DNA from: Trochalopteron elliotii
Taxonomy: Eukaryota > Chordata > Aves > Passeriformes > Leiothrichidae
Direction: 5' to 3'
Assembly (NCBI GenBank): GCA_024734555.1
Contig: JANPWX010000336.1
Span: forward strand, 1,019,749 to 1,083,748
Length of the DNA: 64,000 nt
Positions 13,366-26,040 of the stretch are shown here, in pieces. A program made the position numbers and the translations under genes. The number at the start of each line of letters is the position of its first letter. Position 1 is the stretch's first letter. Below the pieces are notes generated by a model, which saw nothing but the letters and a program-made list of their open reading frames with translations, ran no database searches and was not told the origin of the DNA.

Positions 13366-14856
13366 ATCATGGCAGTTAAATTTGTTGTCTCTGTGTGGTG
13401 TTCTTAGATGGCTTGGTCTCCTACAGCCCATTTCAGGTCTGTATTTCTGTGCTTCTAAGTGATTAGTGGAGCTAGAGATAACTTCTGTGGGGAGTGAAGA
13501 TGTGCTTTTTTGGAGTAATTTTTTCCACCTTTTATTTTTTGGTCAATCAAGTTACAGAGTGACTTTACCCAAGTCCAAAACTGCCCTGAGCCAGCGCGGG
13601 CTCCTGGCTGGTGCCTGCATCCCTGTGCATGTAGCAGCCCTTCCCAAACGCGATGGATGGGTGAGGTGCTGCCTGTCCTCTCGGGGAGCACAGCAGGTTT
13701 TCCCCCTGGCTCCTCGCTGTCCTCAGTGACTCTCATGACACATTCCCATGGCATCACCTCTCCTCACCCCCTCCCCGGTGCGATTGCATGCGTGGCTGAA
13801 TTTGCAAACCCCACCCAACCTGCCTGAGCGCTCCCAGCTGTTAATCACCCACGGCTGTTCACTGAGCTTTGGGAAGTTCGACTGCTCTCCTCCTCTCTTT
13901 AATTCTCCTTTTTTGCCTTCGTGTGCCCACACCAGAGATAAACCCAAGACGTCCTCTCTGCTGATTTGCATTTTAGCAGTGTTGCAAGACCCCACCGGCA
14001 ATCCCAGCACCCGCAGGCATGGGGAAATCCATCCTGATCCTGGTCCTGCTCCTGCCCCGGTCAGTGTCCTCCTCCTCGGGGCACATCCAGTGACTCACCC
14101 GGCAGCAGAGCCGTGCCCAGGGCCAGTCTGGGGCGGGGTATCCCAAGAGATGCTCTCACTCTTTCCTTTGGGACTCGGCATCCAGATGCTACAGGATGAG
14201 TGACAGCTGAGACACAAGGGACGTGGTGAACATCTGCCACCCTCCCCTCCTTCAGCAGCTTTATCTGTGGATAAAAGCAGAGGGTAATGATGAAGAGACA
14301 CGAAAAACAAGCCCTCATGATGGAGGCACACAGCAGATTATACTGGGTGACAGGAACAACCACTTATTTCTGTATATTTGAGACAATTTAACCAACTTTT
14401 GCTCATCCCTTAGGCGGTGCATCTCAATGCCTCAAACTTGCTCAAGATTTACAGAAGCTTGAAAATGGCAACAGAGGCTTCAAAACCTTCACAGTTGTTT
14501 CACAAGAGCTTGATAGGGCTCTTTGTTGTAGTCCTACTTGTCACTAGCAATCAAATGGGGCAGTGAGCCCCTTCCCAGGTCTCGGGACATCGGTGTCTCA
14601 GTTACACACAAGGCACTACACAGACACAGTGATCCTTCACACGTGGCACCAGCTCCTTCCAGCCCAGATCTGAGAGGCAGAGGAGAAGATGCTTTACTGG
14701 GATGGCACAACTTCAGCCTCAGATGCCTCTCTAGAAGTGTAAAAACGAAGGTTCCCAATCGCTGGATGAAATAAACAAAAATATGACTTTATTTCTAGAG
14801 TTTAACCGAATTCCAGAACATTTCAGCCAAAACCCTGAGCACACCACCTGATGGGA

Positions 14857-14875
14857 AGGAGGAGGAGGAGGAGGG
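14857..14875. repeat. (GGA)n microsatellite
   Basis: There are five to six GGA units in intergenic sequence. Confidence 0.85.
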
Positions 14876-16654
14876 CCACGTCCTGTAACAGGAATCATCA
14901 CACATGCTCCACTTCCTCTGCTCACCAGATCTTTATCACAAGAGATCGCTGCTCATGTTGTGCTGTTTCCTCTTCTTGTTACGATCTCCCTGCACAGCAG
15001 GGACTTCTCAGAATTTTAATGCTTAATAATGTATTTGACCTTTTCATTACTCCAGCTTTTGGTTGGCTTTCATGTTAACTTCATGTTTTTTTGGGTGGAA
15101 ACATGCACCAACACCAATTCATGTTAGAAAACAGCTTAAAAGCCAGATTAACATAATCTGCAATTATGTTTCAAAGAACTCAGGAGTCATTGCAATTTGG
15201 GTAACGATACCACCTTTTTCAAAACAGAAGTAGTGCCAGAAATGCCAGAGATGACTAAGCTCTGAAAATAATCAAGTCATATTTCTTATTTATTGGTAAA
15301 ATTCACCAAATTGAATAAAACAGTATTACTTGGCGTTGCTAGAGACCAAGCTCTCTCTGCTAGTGCTGCAGAAGTTGAGGGCAAACAGCAGCAAAACAAA
15401 TGTTAGTGTGTGCTGGGATTCAAACACCAGCACTTCTCACATCACCCTTTTTGACATTTCCCAAGAAATCAGCACTAACAGTTTCTTTGCTTTTATATCT
15501 CTGCTGCCTGTTTTCATTCTGTGATATAATACCCTTGTCCAGGATAATCTGAATTTATCTGACAGCAGTATTTCATGCACTGGTGTATCAAAATGCCTTC
15601 TGAGAACCTTCTGAAAAGAGATGTTTAACCAGAAGAAAGCAAGATACATTTATTGATGCCATTTGCATTGATTCATACCGATTCAGGTGCTCTTTTGGGA
15701 GTAGAGTGAATCAATTTCATTTGGAATTCTGCAGCTCTTCACACAATCTCATTCCACCTGTGGGGATTTTTTGGCTTCTCCTCCTTCCTTCCTTCCTTTC
15801 TCCAGAGAGATTTAACACTTAGTCCCTACTTTCAAGGAGGATGGCACAGAACAGCTGGCAATGACCTGATCACTCACCAGACCAACCCAAGCTGCCACCT
15901 GAAGAGCCCCTCCTGCACCACACTTGGTGTTCCCTGGGCTCCTTGTAACTCTTATTTTTTTCTGCACCTCCTCTGTAAGCAGAAGGCCTCCTGTGAACTG
16001 AGGAAGGTGTTATTTGCTAGGTACAAAGCTATTTGGCTTGAGGTCAAATGTCAGCCAAGCCCAGCAAAGCTCTGGGCTCTAAATGAGTACCTGAGATGAG
16101 CCACACAAAGCAGGAGTCCTTCTGTAGACTTTCGTGGCTGTGTTTCCTCAAACTATGCACCAAAAATCACCATTTTAGCCACGTTCCACTTTGCTGTGTG
16201 CACCTGCAGACCCTCTACATACAATATATTAGAAATAGGGGTGCATACACATTACATTACGAAACAAAATAGAAAGGAGAGCTGTGAAAGAGAACTGTCC
16301 CTGTTCCACAGCACCCTGAAAGGAAGGGATTGAAAATCCTTGCTGTTGCACTGTTGGACAGGTACAGAGGATGAGCTGGGTGCCTTTATCTTTTCTTTGC
16401 TGGTTCACAGCTACAAGGGCCTCTTCTTCCCCCACAATGCTACCTCTGGGGTGACAAAAATCTGTTTCAAAATGTTCCCAGCCGTGGTTTGAGGCTTCCT
16501 TGCTGGGGGCCAGCAGATGAGGCAGCTCCTCTGAGCCCAAAGGCCTGAGCTGAGGGGGGAGCTCTGCCCTGATCTTATCTGCCCTGCTCCACGTGGGCAT
16601 CCTGTTTCCCAATGCTGACAGAAGCTTTGCACCAGAAAAAAAGTGTTTGCAGCT

Positions 16655-16812
16655 GTGAGGGTGGTCACACACCAGCAGGGGCTGCTCAGAGAGGTGGCAG
16701 TGACTCCACACTCGAGGTGTTCAAAACCCCTGGGCAACCTGCCCTGCTTGAGGCTGGAGTTGTCCCAGGTGATCTTTCGAGGTTTCTGTCAACCTCAAGC
16801 ATTCTGTGACTC
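16655..16812 (+). mobile_element. CR1 LINE 3'-end fragment
   Basis: The sequence runs from GTGAGGGTGGT through the CR1-typical CAGAGAGGTGGCAGTGA and CTGGGCAACCTG phrases. It ends in a degenerate CATTCTGTGAC tail. It is a 5'-truncated, diverged CR1 retroposon with no coding capacity. Confidence 0.85.
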
Positions 16813-16851
16813 AGAAAACTCCTGCCTGACTCAGAACACAGCTGTAAAAAA

Positions 16852-17151
16852 GAGGGAGAGTGACTCTTTTACACAGGCAGATAGTGGTAGGACAAGGGGG
16901 GATGGTTTCAAACTAAAAGGGAAGAGATTCAGATTAAATGGTGGGAAGGAATTCTTTACTCAGTGGGTGAGGCCTGGCACAGGGTGCCCAGAGAAGCTGT
17001 GGCTGCCCATCCCTGGAAGTGTCGAGTGCCAGGTTGGACAGGGCTTGGAGCCACCTGGCGTGGTGGAAGCTGTCCCTGCTCATGGTGGGGAGGTGGAACT
17101 GGATTTAAGGTCCTTCCCTACCCAAACCATGCCATGATTTTATGATTCTAC
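16852..17151 (+). mobile_element. CR1 LINE 3'-end fragment, second copy in the same orientation
   Basis: It begins near GGGAGAGTGACTC and continues through ATAGTGGTAGGACAAGG, GAATTCTTTACTCAG and the GTTGGACAGGGCTTGGAG region. It ends with the diagnostic ATTTTATGATTCTA tail. It is 5'-truncated and starts about 40 bases after the previous CR1 copy ends. Confidence 0.9.
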
Positions 17152-19237
17152 CAGAAGTGACTTAGGCAATGGCACAGAGAAGATGGTTACCTTTGAATAT
17201 AACCATGATTAATGCCAATTTCCCCCAGTCATGCACCAAGAGCTGGGAGTGCATTATCCCATACAAACTTGGGAAAGGAAGATCTCACTCCTTTTGTCTT
17301 TGTGCTCCCTTGTATAGAAAAACTGCACTGCAGTATCCAGAGAAGCAGTGCTACAACCAAAGAGCTTCATTATTCACAGATTTCAAATTAAATTTGGAAT
17401 ATGGGACAAATTAATTCTACCAGTTCACAGTGCAATTGTCAGCCTTTGTTTGTCCTTCCCTCCATTCTCCCCAAATGAAGCATCAGGTAGTGAGTGCCTT
17501 GCAAGTAGAAGAGTGTGGGTATGGTCTGGGTGGAGAAAGTGATTAGCAATGAATTAATTTTAAAGTGGCAGGGAACAGTGAGAACATGGGAGATGACAAG
17601 CAAAAGATCTGTGACACATGGCTGCAACGCAATATGCCAGCACAGTGAAATCATAGCTCCACACTGGCCAAGTATGGCAGGCTTCACTCCTCCTCTCCAC
17701 CTAGGAATGAATGCATGGAAAAAAACCTCCAAAAACAGAGGTGATGTGGTGAAATTGTCCTTGGGGAGCAGCAGGTGTGACTGTGACACCTCACACAGTG
17801 GCAGCAATGAAGGCAAAGGCAAGAGCACGAGAGGCTGTGTGCCCTGTGAAGATTTTCATTAATTGATTTGTTTTCTGCTTTTGCCATTTCCCCCCAGCAG
17901 AATCCGGCGACAACCCCTGGATGTGGGAAAGGGATCAGACCCTTTTCTTACTCTCCTTGGAACTGAAACTGTAAAGTCAAGGCAGAGTCTGGTCACCTGT
18001 ACCCTGGCAGGGCTCAGCCTCTCTAAGGCCCTAAACTGCTGTGGGGAGGAGAGACCCTGATGTCAGTCCCACTTCCTGATCATGTTTGTAGCTGCAGTGC
18101 CCATGGTGTCCTCTTCAGAACTCCATCCTGGAAGGTCCAGAGGCCCCAATTTAGCAATCTTACTCACAACAGCAGGAATTTGTATCCTTGTCTCACCAGA
18201 CCATCCAGTGGCAACAAATGAACAGGACTCTTCAGCCCAATGGACTTCTTTGCACATGGATTCAGGGAGCAGAACATCTTCTGAGCAGTCCCTGCCACAC
18301 TGTAAAGAATGGAGATAATCAAAACAATTAATATTCAGACAGGAAATCAGACTGAATTCTGCTTAACTACACACATGCTGGTTCTCCAAGAAACTATCTG
18401 AATGAACATCAGTCAGTTCCAGCTGATAAAAACATTTTGATAGATAATGATTCATTAGGAAATGGCTTAAAAGTATCAGTTTAATTCCAAATAAATTGAC
18501 AAACAAGCTTGCCTTGGCTGTACCTGCTGCTGAAATTGGAATGTGAGAGGCAACACATTCGCTGCCTTTACTGACTATATTCAGTCCCTATCTAATTTTT
18601 GAAGCTCAAAAAGCAAGCATTAGCTTATTGCTATGCTTGCAAAAAATATTGATTTCATAGAAATTATTTTGGATACAGAAAAGAGATAACACAGTCTTGG
18701 TTTGTTTTTTTAACAGGCAAAGAAAAACAAGGTGACAAGTGTCAAATGATATAATTAAAGTTCTTTTCTTTGCCAGGAGATCCTGAAAAATGCTTAAACC
18801 CCAATAACTTATGTGAACCAAAGCTACCTGAAATACATTCTTAAAGGTCTGCCCATAGATAATTTATCAGCTGATTAGGAATTGAGATCTCTCTCCTAAT
18901 TATGTGAGCATGGACCACTTGAAGAGTTTTTGCATTAGAAGAAAGTGAATATTATTCATTAATCAAGTCTCCCTGCCCCCAGCCCAGCTCTGCTGAAAGC
19001 AGAAAGTTAAGTGGGTCAGGAGAGGGGTTATGGGTGATGCTGCAAGACCAGAGATAAGGCATCAGGCAGTTGGAGGGGAAAGCATTTTATCTAGAAGAAC
19101 AGGCTTGCCTTTCATTCCATTGAGATAAGCACTGGAGCTTCTCGATGTGGGGAAATGGCCCAAAATAGCTGTTGTGGGATACTCCTGCCCAAATACCTCC
19201 TGACACAGATACACAGTGCCTGCTCTAAACCCTCTGC

Positions 19238-19352
19238 TGGGGATAAGCCAAGTGGTGCAAAGGCTCTGAGAGTGATGAATTACAGGGTACCCTGTCAGGG
19301 CAGAAGTGTGGGGACTACCATGCTGTAGAAATCCTCATTTGGCTTATCCCAC
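19238..19352. repeat. Nested inverted repeat around a perfect 14-base palindrome
   Basis: The arms GGGATAAGCCAA (19240-19251) and TTGGCTTATCCC (19339-19350) are perfect complements, and the match extends to about 18 bases with two mismatches. Near the midpoint lies the perfect palindrome ACAGGGTACCCTGT (19282-19295). The form suits a small non-autonomous DNA transposon relic or a structured element; I cannot name a family. Confidence 0.6.
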
Positions 19353-20294
19353 CATTATTTTGCCCTGAAAAGGATCTCCAGGTGAGGGATTCTGGCTGTG
19401 TGCAAGCTTGGCAGGGGAATGGAGCAAATGACTAAAGGTAAAATTACCTCAGAGGTCATCTGTGGTTTATTCAGCCTTGCCTAGGCATGCACAGATTGGC
19501 CTGAAATAACAGCAAAGGTTTCTCTATTGACAGCCTGGGTCTCAAAGAAGTCTTGGCAAAGCAGTAATTTATACAATGAAAATGAAGTGTGTGAGCAGTC
19601 TTACAGTCTTTCTCAATTTGGCAGGACAGGTGAGCCAGAGATCACTAAAGTATCAGCAATTTCACGTGAGGCTGAACGAAGTGGTGAGTGATGTTATCTT
19701 CAAAACCTCCTCTTCCTTAGGGTTTCTTCTATAACTGAGTCTGTATCAAACACAGAAAGTCCTCTACATTTCCTCTTACATAAAATTATCTTCTGAGAGC
19801 ATCTGAAGTGTCTTGTACAGGGTGCATCACACCAGCTTCAGCTTGGAAATTTCCTTTCCAGCAGATATGACCAGGGTAAAACTGGCATCCATTTGACACT
19901 GTTACTGCTTTCCCCCTCTCTTTTGCTTTTGGAGAAAACAAAAAAAATCAGTGCTCATATGTTAAAAGGATCAAAGCCCATCTTTCTACCAGTGAGTTTC
20001 AGTAGGACCTACAACTATGACATCATCCAGCTGCATTGTTTTGAGCAACGTAGATCTGGTTTAGACCCAGATAATTTAATATCTTATCAAAAGATCTAAC
20101 AAAAAACCCCAGAGAAACAGAGCCAGTAATGTTCACAGATGAGGCAGATCTGATAAAGATCAGGATGTCAGTTATCCAAAGCCATCCGGATCTGTTGGGC
20201 AGCTGGACTCATTTGACCAGCACGTGTCCCAGCACATCCCAGCCTCAGATCCAGCACCCAAGGCCCAGGGAGGCAGGTCACGTTTGTGGGTAGG

Positions 20295-20333
20295 GTGTTC
20301 TGAAAAGCAGGGATGTGTTCTGAAAGCAGGGAT
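20295..20333. repeat. Tandem duplication, about 20-base unit x 2
   Basis: GTGTTCTGAAAAGCAGGGAT is repeated immediately with one A deleted. Confidence 0.9.
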
Positions 20334-23300
20334 GGAGCCAAGGCTCAGAGCTCAGCTGCCACAGGGCACATGGGCAGGGCACAGCTGGGAGCTGAGCTCA
20401 CTGTCTCACAAATCCTGTGGAGCTGCTCTGGGGACACAAGGAGATTCATCTCTGTGTACAGCCACGTGGAACTACACAGGGAATACACAGGGAATAGTCT
20501 CAAGCAGCAGCAAAATGCCAGAGGGACAGTTACAGGAATCCTGTCTCCAAATCTGATAACCAGGCTTGGACAAATAAAGGAAAGGAGCATTACAGGAAGA
20601 TCTTTGGACTTCTGAAAATGAGAATAAGCTTGATTTCTTTTTATAATTAGATGTTAAATACATTAGTGTGAGCCAGGACTTATTTTTGCTCAGTGCTAGA
20701 ACACCACCTAGCTCAGAAGGGCTTCTAGAAACAAACATAATGCAAATAATATTAACCTGCATTGACTTAAGCCTTGCTGTGTTCTAATGTCTAGTGACAG
20801 CTTCTGTTTTCTTACTAGAAGAAATGGGGAGAAAAGTTGAAGGCATATAAAGAGAAGCAAAGAAATAAATTTTTCAAAAGAACTCCCAAGAAAAAGCACT
20901 TTAAATGCCTCCTGATGGCCACACAGCAGCAGCATAGCACTCGGTATGTACTGCAGACATCCCAATCACGCACTCACTGCTGAGAAATGCAACCCATGCC
21001 CAAACACTGCACATTTCTGCCCCTTCAAGGAAAGGAGAAGCCTCTCAAGCTGCAAGGACAGGGGTTGTTTTCAGGTCAGCCTTCGAAAGGTCTTTTTGAT
21101 AGAGAACAACATGCAGAGAAATCTGAGGACAATTGTATTCCATGCTTTTCCTAGTACACCTGCCAGAACGGGCCATCAGCTTTGAGTGTGCAGCATGTGA
21201 CACTTCAACTTCAGTTTTCACAGGGACCATCAACTGTTTCCAGTCACAACCTCAGGCACAAGGATGCTACAGGCCTAAACTAGCCATAAAAAATAAATAA
21301 TTACAAGAAAAAAAAATCAGCAGTGATTGTCCTCCTAAAGTCCAGATTTATCCAAAAATGAGACAGACTGAACTGACAGCTAGAAGCCAAGTTGCACTGC
21401 CACAGGCAGCTGCTGTGACAGTGGTTTTGGCTGCAGTAGCTGTTACCAGGACAGGTACACAGGAGGGGCTGGGCACAGAGGAAGGCACAGCCAGAGGAGC
21501 TCCCACAGCAGCCCTGGGGGCTGAGAGCAGCACTGGTATCCTGCAGAGACACGGGGCAGATCAGCTCAGCTCCCTCCAGGCTGCTCAGGCCATACAGACC
21601 TGCAGCAGAGCAGGGTCTGGTCCCATGGGTGAGGTACCCCTGGCTGAGCCAGCAGCTCATCCTTCCCAAGGCAGGAGCAGCTGGAAAGGCTTTGGTCCTG
21701 CTGCCTGTGGCTGCCAAAAGGCACTCACAGCTTGTGGGAAAATACAGCTGTGCTCCAGGCATGGCTGCTAGGGCTTGTGTGGAACTGGGAACAGCTTGGC
21801 GTCTTCACTCGACTCCAACAGCAACTGCAGGGCTGCCTGTTGTAGCTCCTGCTCCTCCACCATCCTGAGCTGTGCTCCTTTTAGGTTTCCTGCAAACCTT
21901 TTGACTTGTTTTTTTCCTAAAAGTCAGTTATCAAGAGACAGCCAGTGGCAGGTTATCATGGGAGATGGGTTTAAAAGGGGAGGCTGGTCAGATTTTGCAA
22001 CTAACTGATAAAAACAAATCAACGGCAGAAACGAATTCCTCAACTCATTTCAAAGAGGGAAGAAAAAAAAAAAAGGCTTCAAGGAAGATCTCTCTCTTTT
22101 TTTTCCCATCTTGCAGATTTCTGGGAGTGCTTTGAATTATTTTAGCAAGGAATAAAATGTCCCTGCTCCTGATAGATTGCAGCGTTCTCTGCTCAGAAGA
22201 CAAATCAATATTACAGATCACAAATAAAATAGTCAGAAGGATTGAAAACAGGATTTACAACTGAATAGCTACCACACCTACACGAAAATAATAATTTACA
22301 TTCCTCACCACACCCTATCAACTACACATAGGCAGCCTGAAACAGGAAAAGTAACAAAAATAATGGGAAAGAGCAGCAAAGAGTGTCTTGACATTATTTG
22401 AACTGATATGAAAACAGGAGTTGAGGGCAGGGAAGTATTTCCTCTTGAAACCAAAAAAAAAATAACACAGAAACCTTCCGAGGGTTTAGTTTCAGGCTTT
22501 CTTATTGAGGGTAAAAATCCCCAAATCCTCCCAAATCTATGAAAAGCATACGCTTTCCATAGAGAATGGGTTCATTGAAAAGCAATTTTCTGTTAAAAAT
22601 CAGTTCTGACAGGGTAGTTTCATCCAGGCTTGGATGTTGGATACCACAGGAGCATTTGCCAGGAATAAAAATAGGCATTTAGCTCTGAAGGGCTGGGTTG
22701 CCAGGTTTAAGGATGACTCCTTGCCTAGGGTAGAGGTTCCTCTGCCTCAGGGATGGCCGGTGACAGATCAGAAGGGATAGAGGTTCACGATTTGTGTGGG
22801 AGTCTTGAATAATCTGTTCCTATTTTAATGTGAACATGGGTGGTAACATGGAATTACAGCGTGTGGAGGCGGGCTGGTGTGCGCGGATTAATGAAAAATA
22901 ATGAGATAATATGGAGCACTTCTATAGTCTCATTACAAGGGCTCAGTTTCTCCAGTGACAGAAATCCCTGGAAAATGCCGTACTCTGGGACTCCATCCCT
23001 AATCTTTGTACCAGGAATTAACAGGAAACACAAAGGCTATTTCACAAGTATATTCCTTTGAAAAGGGCTTTCGTTCTCAGTCTGAAGTTTTAGGCGAGTC
23101 TGCACTTACACAGTAATCCTTTCAACTCATATTTCATTGAATCCAGAAGTCACTGTGGCTCCTGAGGTACTCTGCTGTGAAAAAAAAACCCAAAACAAAC
23201 ACTTGTAATTGCATGCTGGAAGTTATGACAATGTTTATATGATGCACCAAGAAGAGACAAAAAAAGCACTGAAGGGCACAAGGGTAAAGCTGGGTTTATT

Positions 23301-25367
23301 GAGGACTAACTACATTAGGATCGACTAAAAAGAAAGAAAAAAACAACCCAAGCATGTTCAAACTGCAATCCAAGCAAAATTTATTTTTAGTCCCTCGATT
23401 ATTGCGAATTTCATAATGGGATTTTGAGGCCCTGCTGTTGTCTCCCATTAACAAGGGCTCTGTTATATATCCCACAGTGTCGTGGTGGGAAATGATTCAT
23501 GGCAGGGCTGGGATCTGACATTTGAGCACAGAGATGGAGGAAAACCTGCTTAGATGCACCACGTTTTAAAAACAAAACTCACCCTCAGAAGGAACTCCAG
23601 TAAGTTCTTCAAAGTATGGCATAAAAATAGAAATATTGGGGCTATAGAAGCCAAAGCCAGGAACCAAGGCTTAACCTTTACAAACTGGGAAAATGATACT
23701 GGTTTTGGAAAAGCTGGCGAAGGCCACTGGCAGAATGCAGGGCTGGACTGGCAGATCAGAAATACAAATGCTTACCTGGCTATAAGACTGATCCAGTTGT
23801 AGGTGTGAGGTTATCAATGTTATCAGTGTGATGCTGCAGTTCAAAGAGCACTGCAGGTGCATCATTTGACACAGCAACGAAGAAAATAATCCAGTATTTT
23901 TAAACCACTGGCTTCCCATGGATCAAAGGAAGACTGGGCGATGGCAGCATTGGCAGCACTGGTCACTGGAGTAATTTTTAAGCATCTATTGTTATAAAGA
24001 GGAAAAGGCTGTTTCTGATCCAGTAAGAGTTTCCCAGCAAAAGCCATGCAGAGGAGGGATCAGACACGGTTCCCTGTTGCCTAGGTAAGAGCTGAATGGG
24101 TGAGGTCAACCTGCCCTTTGCTTGCAGCTGCTGCCAGGGTGATCTAAAGGGAAAGGCAATGGCACCACATGGTGTGACTCTTGCCCAGACACAGGCACAA
24201 CACCATGCTGGCCCTCAGTCAAGGCCAGGAGATTTCTAAGTCTCTACCTTAATAACGTGAGGCCACGCACAGTCTCACCCCTGAAAATGACTCAGCAGTC
24301 CTAAGGATTATAAAGTCATTTAATTTCTGCCTTTGAGCTCTCCCCTGATCATCTCAGACCCTTAGCTGAAGTTGATGAAATGAGCATCACCATCTCCAAT
24401 AAGTTTTGGGACAGGACCCTGAGTCCATCAAGTCAGTCATTTCTGTCCTACAACGGCACAATGGGATTTCTGCTCCATGCACTAAAGATTCAGTCCCATT
24501 AACTGAATTTTGAGGTTTTTTTGAAGCAAAATCAGTAATCCAGCAATCCTGTGTGTAAGGAATCAGGAAATTCTCCTCACTGAACAGAAGCACTCCTTGG
24601 AGACAACATACATCAAACTTAAAGGAAGATTAACTTTTATTCAAATGATATCTTAAGGAATTTCCATTCTCATGTGAATGATGAACACTTTTATTATGGG
24701 GAGAGGCTGGTTAACCTTTAACCAAAAATTTACAAGAGATTTGTAAAACAAATAATAAACAATTTATGAAGCTTCATGAGATCTTCCTTTTATCCTGAAG
24801 GGTTTGTACTGCGAACGCTACCAGGCCGATAGCTGCGTCATGAAAGGAAGGACAAGTCGGGCAAGGTGAAATGCCCAACAAATCCCTACTGGGAGCATCA
24901 CCTCTGGATAGGACAGAGGGAACTCAGCCAAAAACCCACGCTGAGGGAAGGGAAAGGAAATGTGTGTGCAGTCCAAGTGTTCCCAGAAAAATCTTAGGCC
25001 ACTAATTCATTTCAAAAACATGACAAAGAGATTGGCAGGTGACTGAAGCCACCATTTGACACATCAGGACCCTCATGGACACCTCTGTCACTGATGCTAA
25101 AGCTGATGGAAGGCATTTCTTTAGCTCCAATGAATATTAAAAGCAGATCTGTGCTCAACTCCCCCCTCTCATATACCCATGCTCAGAACCCCAACTCATA
25201 ACACACTCAGTCCCTCTAACTAACTAACAGGATCTGTGAGCAGGTAGAAATGTGATTCCTGGGAGGTGCCAAACCACCATGTGTGTTTCCTGCTGCAAGA
25301 AAGAAAAGTGTACGTGTACACCAGTGTGTCCAGAAAGTTTGAATGGAAAACCCTTTCGTGTCAGAAG

Positions 25368-25379
25368 TTTATTTTTATT
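25368..25379 (-). terminator. Tandem poly(A) signal, candidate distal 3' end of IKZF2
   Basis: On the minus strand the sequence reads AATAAAAATAAA, two canonical hexamers end to end. A CA dinucleotide follows about ten bases downstream. A G/T-richer stretch (TGGTGTACACG, then ATGGTGGTTTGG) follows within about 50-100 bases, as expected for a cleavage and downstream-element arrangement. Cleavage would fall near 25350-25360. Confidence 0.5.
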
Positions 25380-25569
25380 GGTAAAATATTAAATAATATA
25401 CAGAATTAAAAACTGCACTTACACTTCTGAGAAGAAATAATTCTTGGACAAATTATATGCTTGTTCCTGAGATTCCCTACATTTATTCCAGTAGCTGTGC
25501 ACTCAAGACAGTACAAACCTTTATAATATAATCCTTTTCACAAAGTATTACAAAGTTTCTGCAGCTTCT

Positions 25570-25575
25570 TTTATT
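25570..25575 (-). terminator. Alternative poly(A) signal next to a (UG)n tract
   Basis: AATAAA lies on the minus strand immediately downstream of an eleven-unit TG repeat. It is a possible alternative 3' end for IKZF2 about 200 bases before the tandem signal. It is supported only by the hexamer. Confidence 0.3.
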
Positions 25576-25578
25576 TAT

Positions 25579-25600
25579 ACACACACACACACACACACAC
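25579..25600. repeat. (AC)11 microsatellite, (UG)11 on the IKZF2 transcript
   Basis: There are eleven perfect AC units. On the IKZF2 strand these are UG repeats, the known binding sequence of TDP-43, directly before an AATAAA hexamer. Confidence 0.95.
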
Positions 25601-25921
25601 GGACTCCCACTCTCACATGGCTGTACAACACTCACACAGGTACAGAGCACACACATACAGATGTGCAACCATATGTATGCATGTATGCTAAGAAGAAAAC
25701 AAAAATAACAACAAGTCCCATAGTTCAGTCTATAGCGGCAAAACTCTTTTAGCAGGGGGGGGATACAGGTTTACATTAGGGTTGCTCACATGCACCACTG
25801 TCAAAGGGATTGTTTCTGAACTCCTTTTATAAGAGCACCTTCCAATGAACACATTAAAAAGTGGGACAATTCCCAGTGTCTTCACTGGCTTTTTGAGTAA
25901 ACGCTGATGTAATTTTAAAAC

Positions 25922-25964
25922 CCTTTTTTTTATTTTTTTTTTTTATTTTTTTATTTTATTTAAA
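25922..25964. repeat. T-rich low-complexity tract
   Basis: Runs of T are broken by single A bases. On the presumed IKZF2 3' UTR strand this is A-rich, so oligo-dT could prime internally here. Confidence 0.85.
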
Positions 25965-26040
25965 AGATTCCTCAATTTGAGCTCGGAAGATCTATCACAA
26001 CACTAAAAATTCTTAAACCCGGGAGAAAAAAAAAGGGGTG

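Larger units (their letters stand above)
12079..16654. other. Intergenic sequence, no gene recognised
   Basis: The stretch contains the A/T hairpin-forming tract, the GTT-rich tract and a GGA repeat. Open frames of up to 160 codons (16229-16711, minus) lack domains and overlap frames on the other strand. Confidence 0.7.
17152..25349. other. Intergenic sequence downstream of IKZF2, no gene recognised
   Basis: The stretch includes the nested inverted repeat at 19.24-19.35 kb and a small CpG-bearing segment at 24.78-24.86 kb. The longest frame, 153 codons at 21301-21762 on the minus strand, is Cys- and Ser-rich low-information sequence that I cannot assign and do not call a gene. AT-rich blocks such as 18400-18960 look like candidate conserved non-coding DNA, but this cannot be judged without alignment. 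Confidence 0.65.

Noticed and set aside
21301..21762. 153-codon Cys/Ser-rich frame on the minus strand, with a 137-codon frame opposite
   Set aside because: Both strands are open in GC-rich sequence, neither resembles a known family, and the spacing of cysteines shows no repeat motif. I treat it as chance.
25310..25350. Resemblance of ACACCAGTGTGTCCAGAAAG to a mariner-type terminal repeat
   Set aside because: No matching inverted end or transposase remnant was found at a suitable distance, and the stretch is better explained as sequence just past the poly(A) signal.
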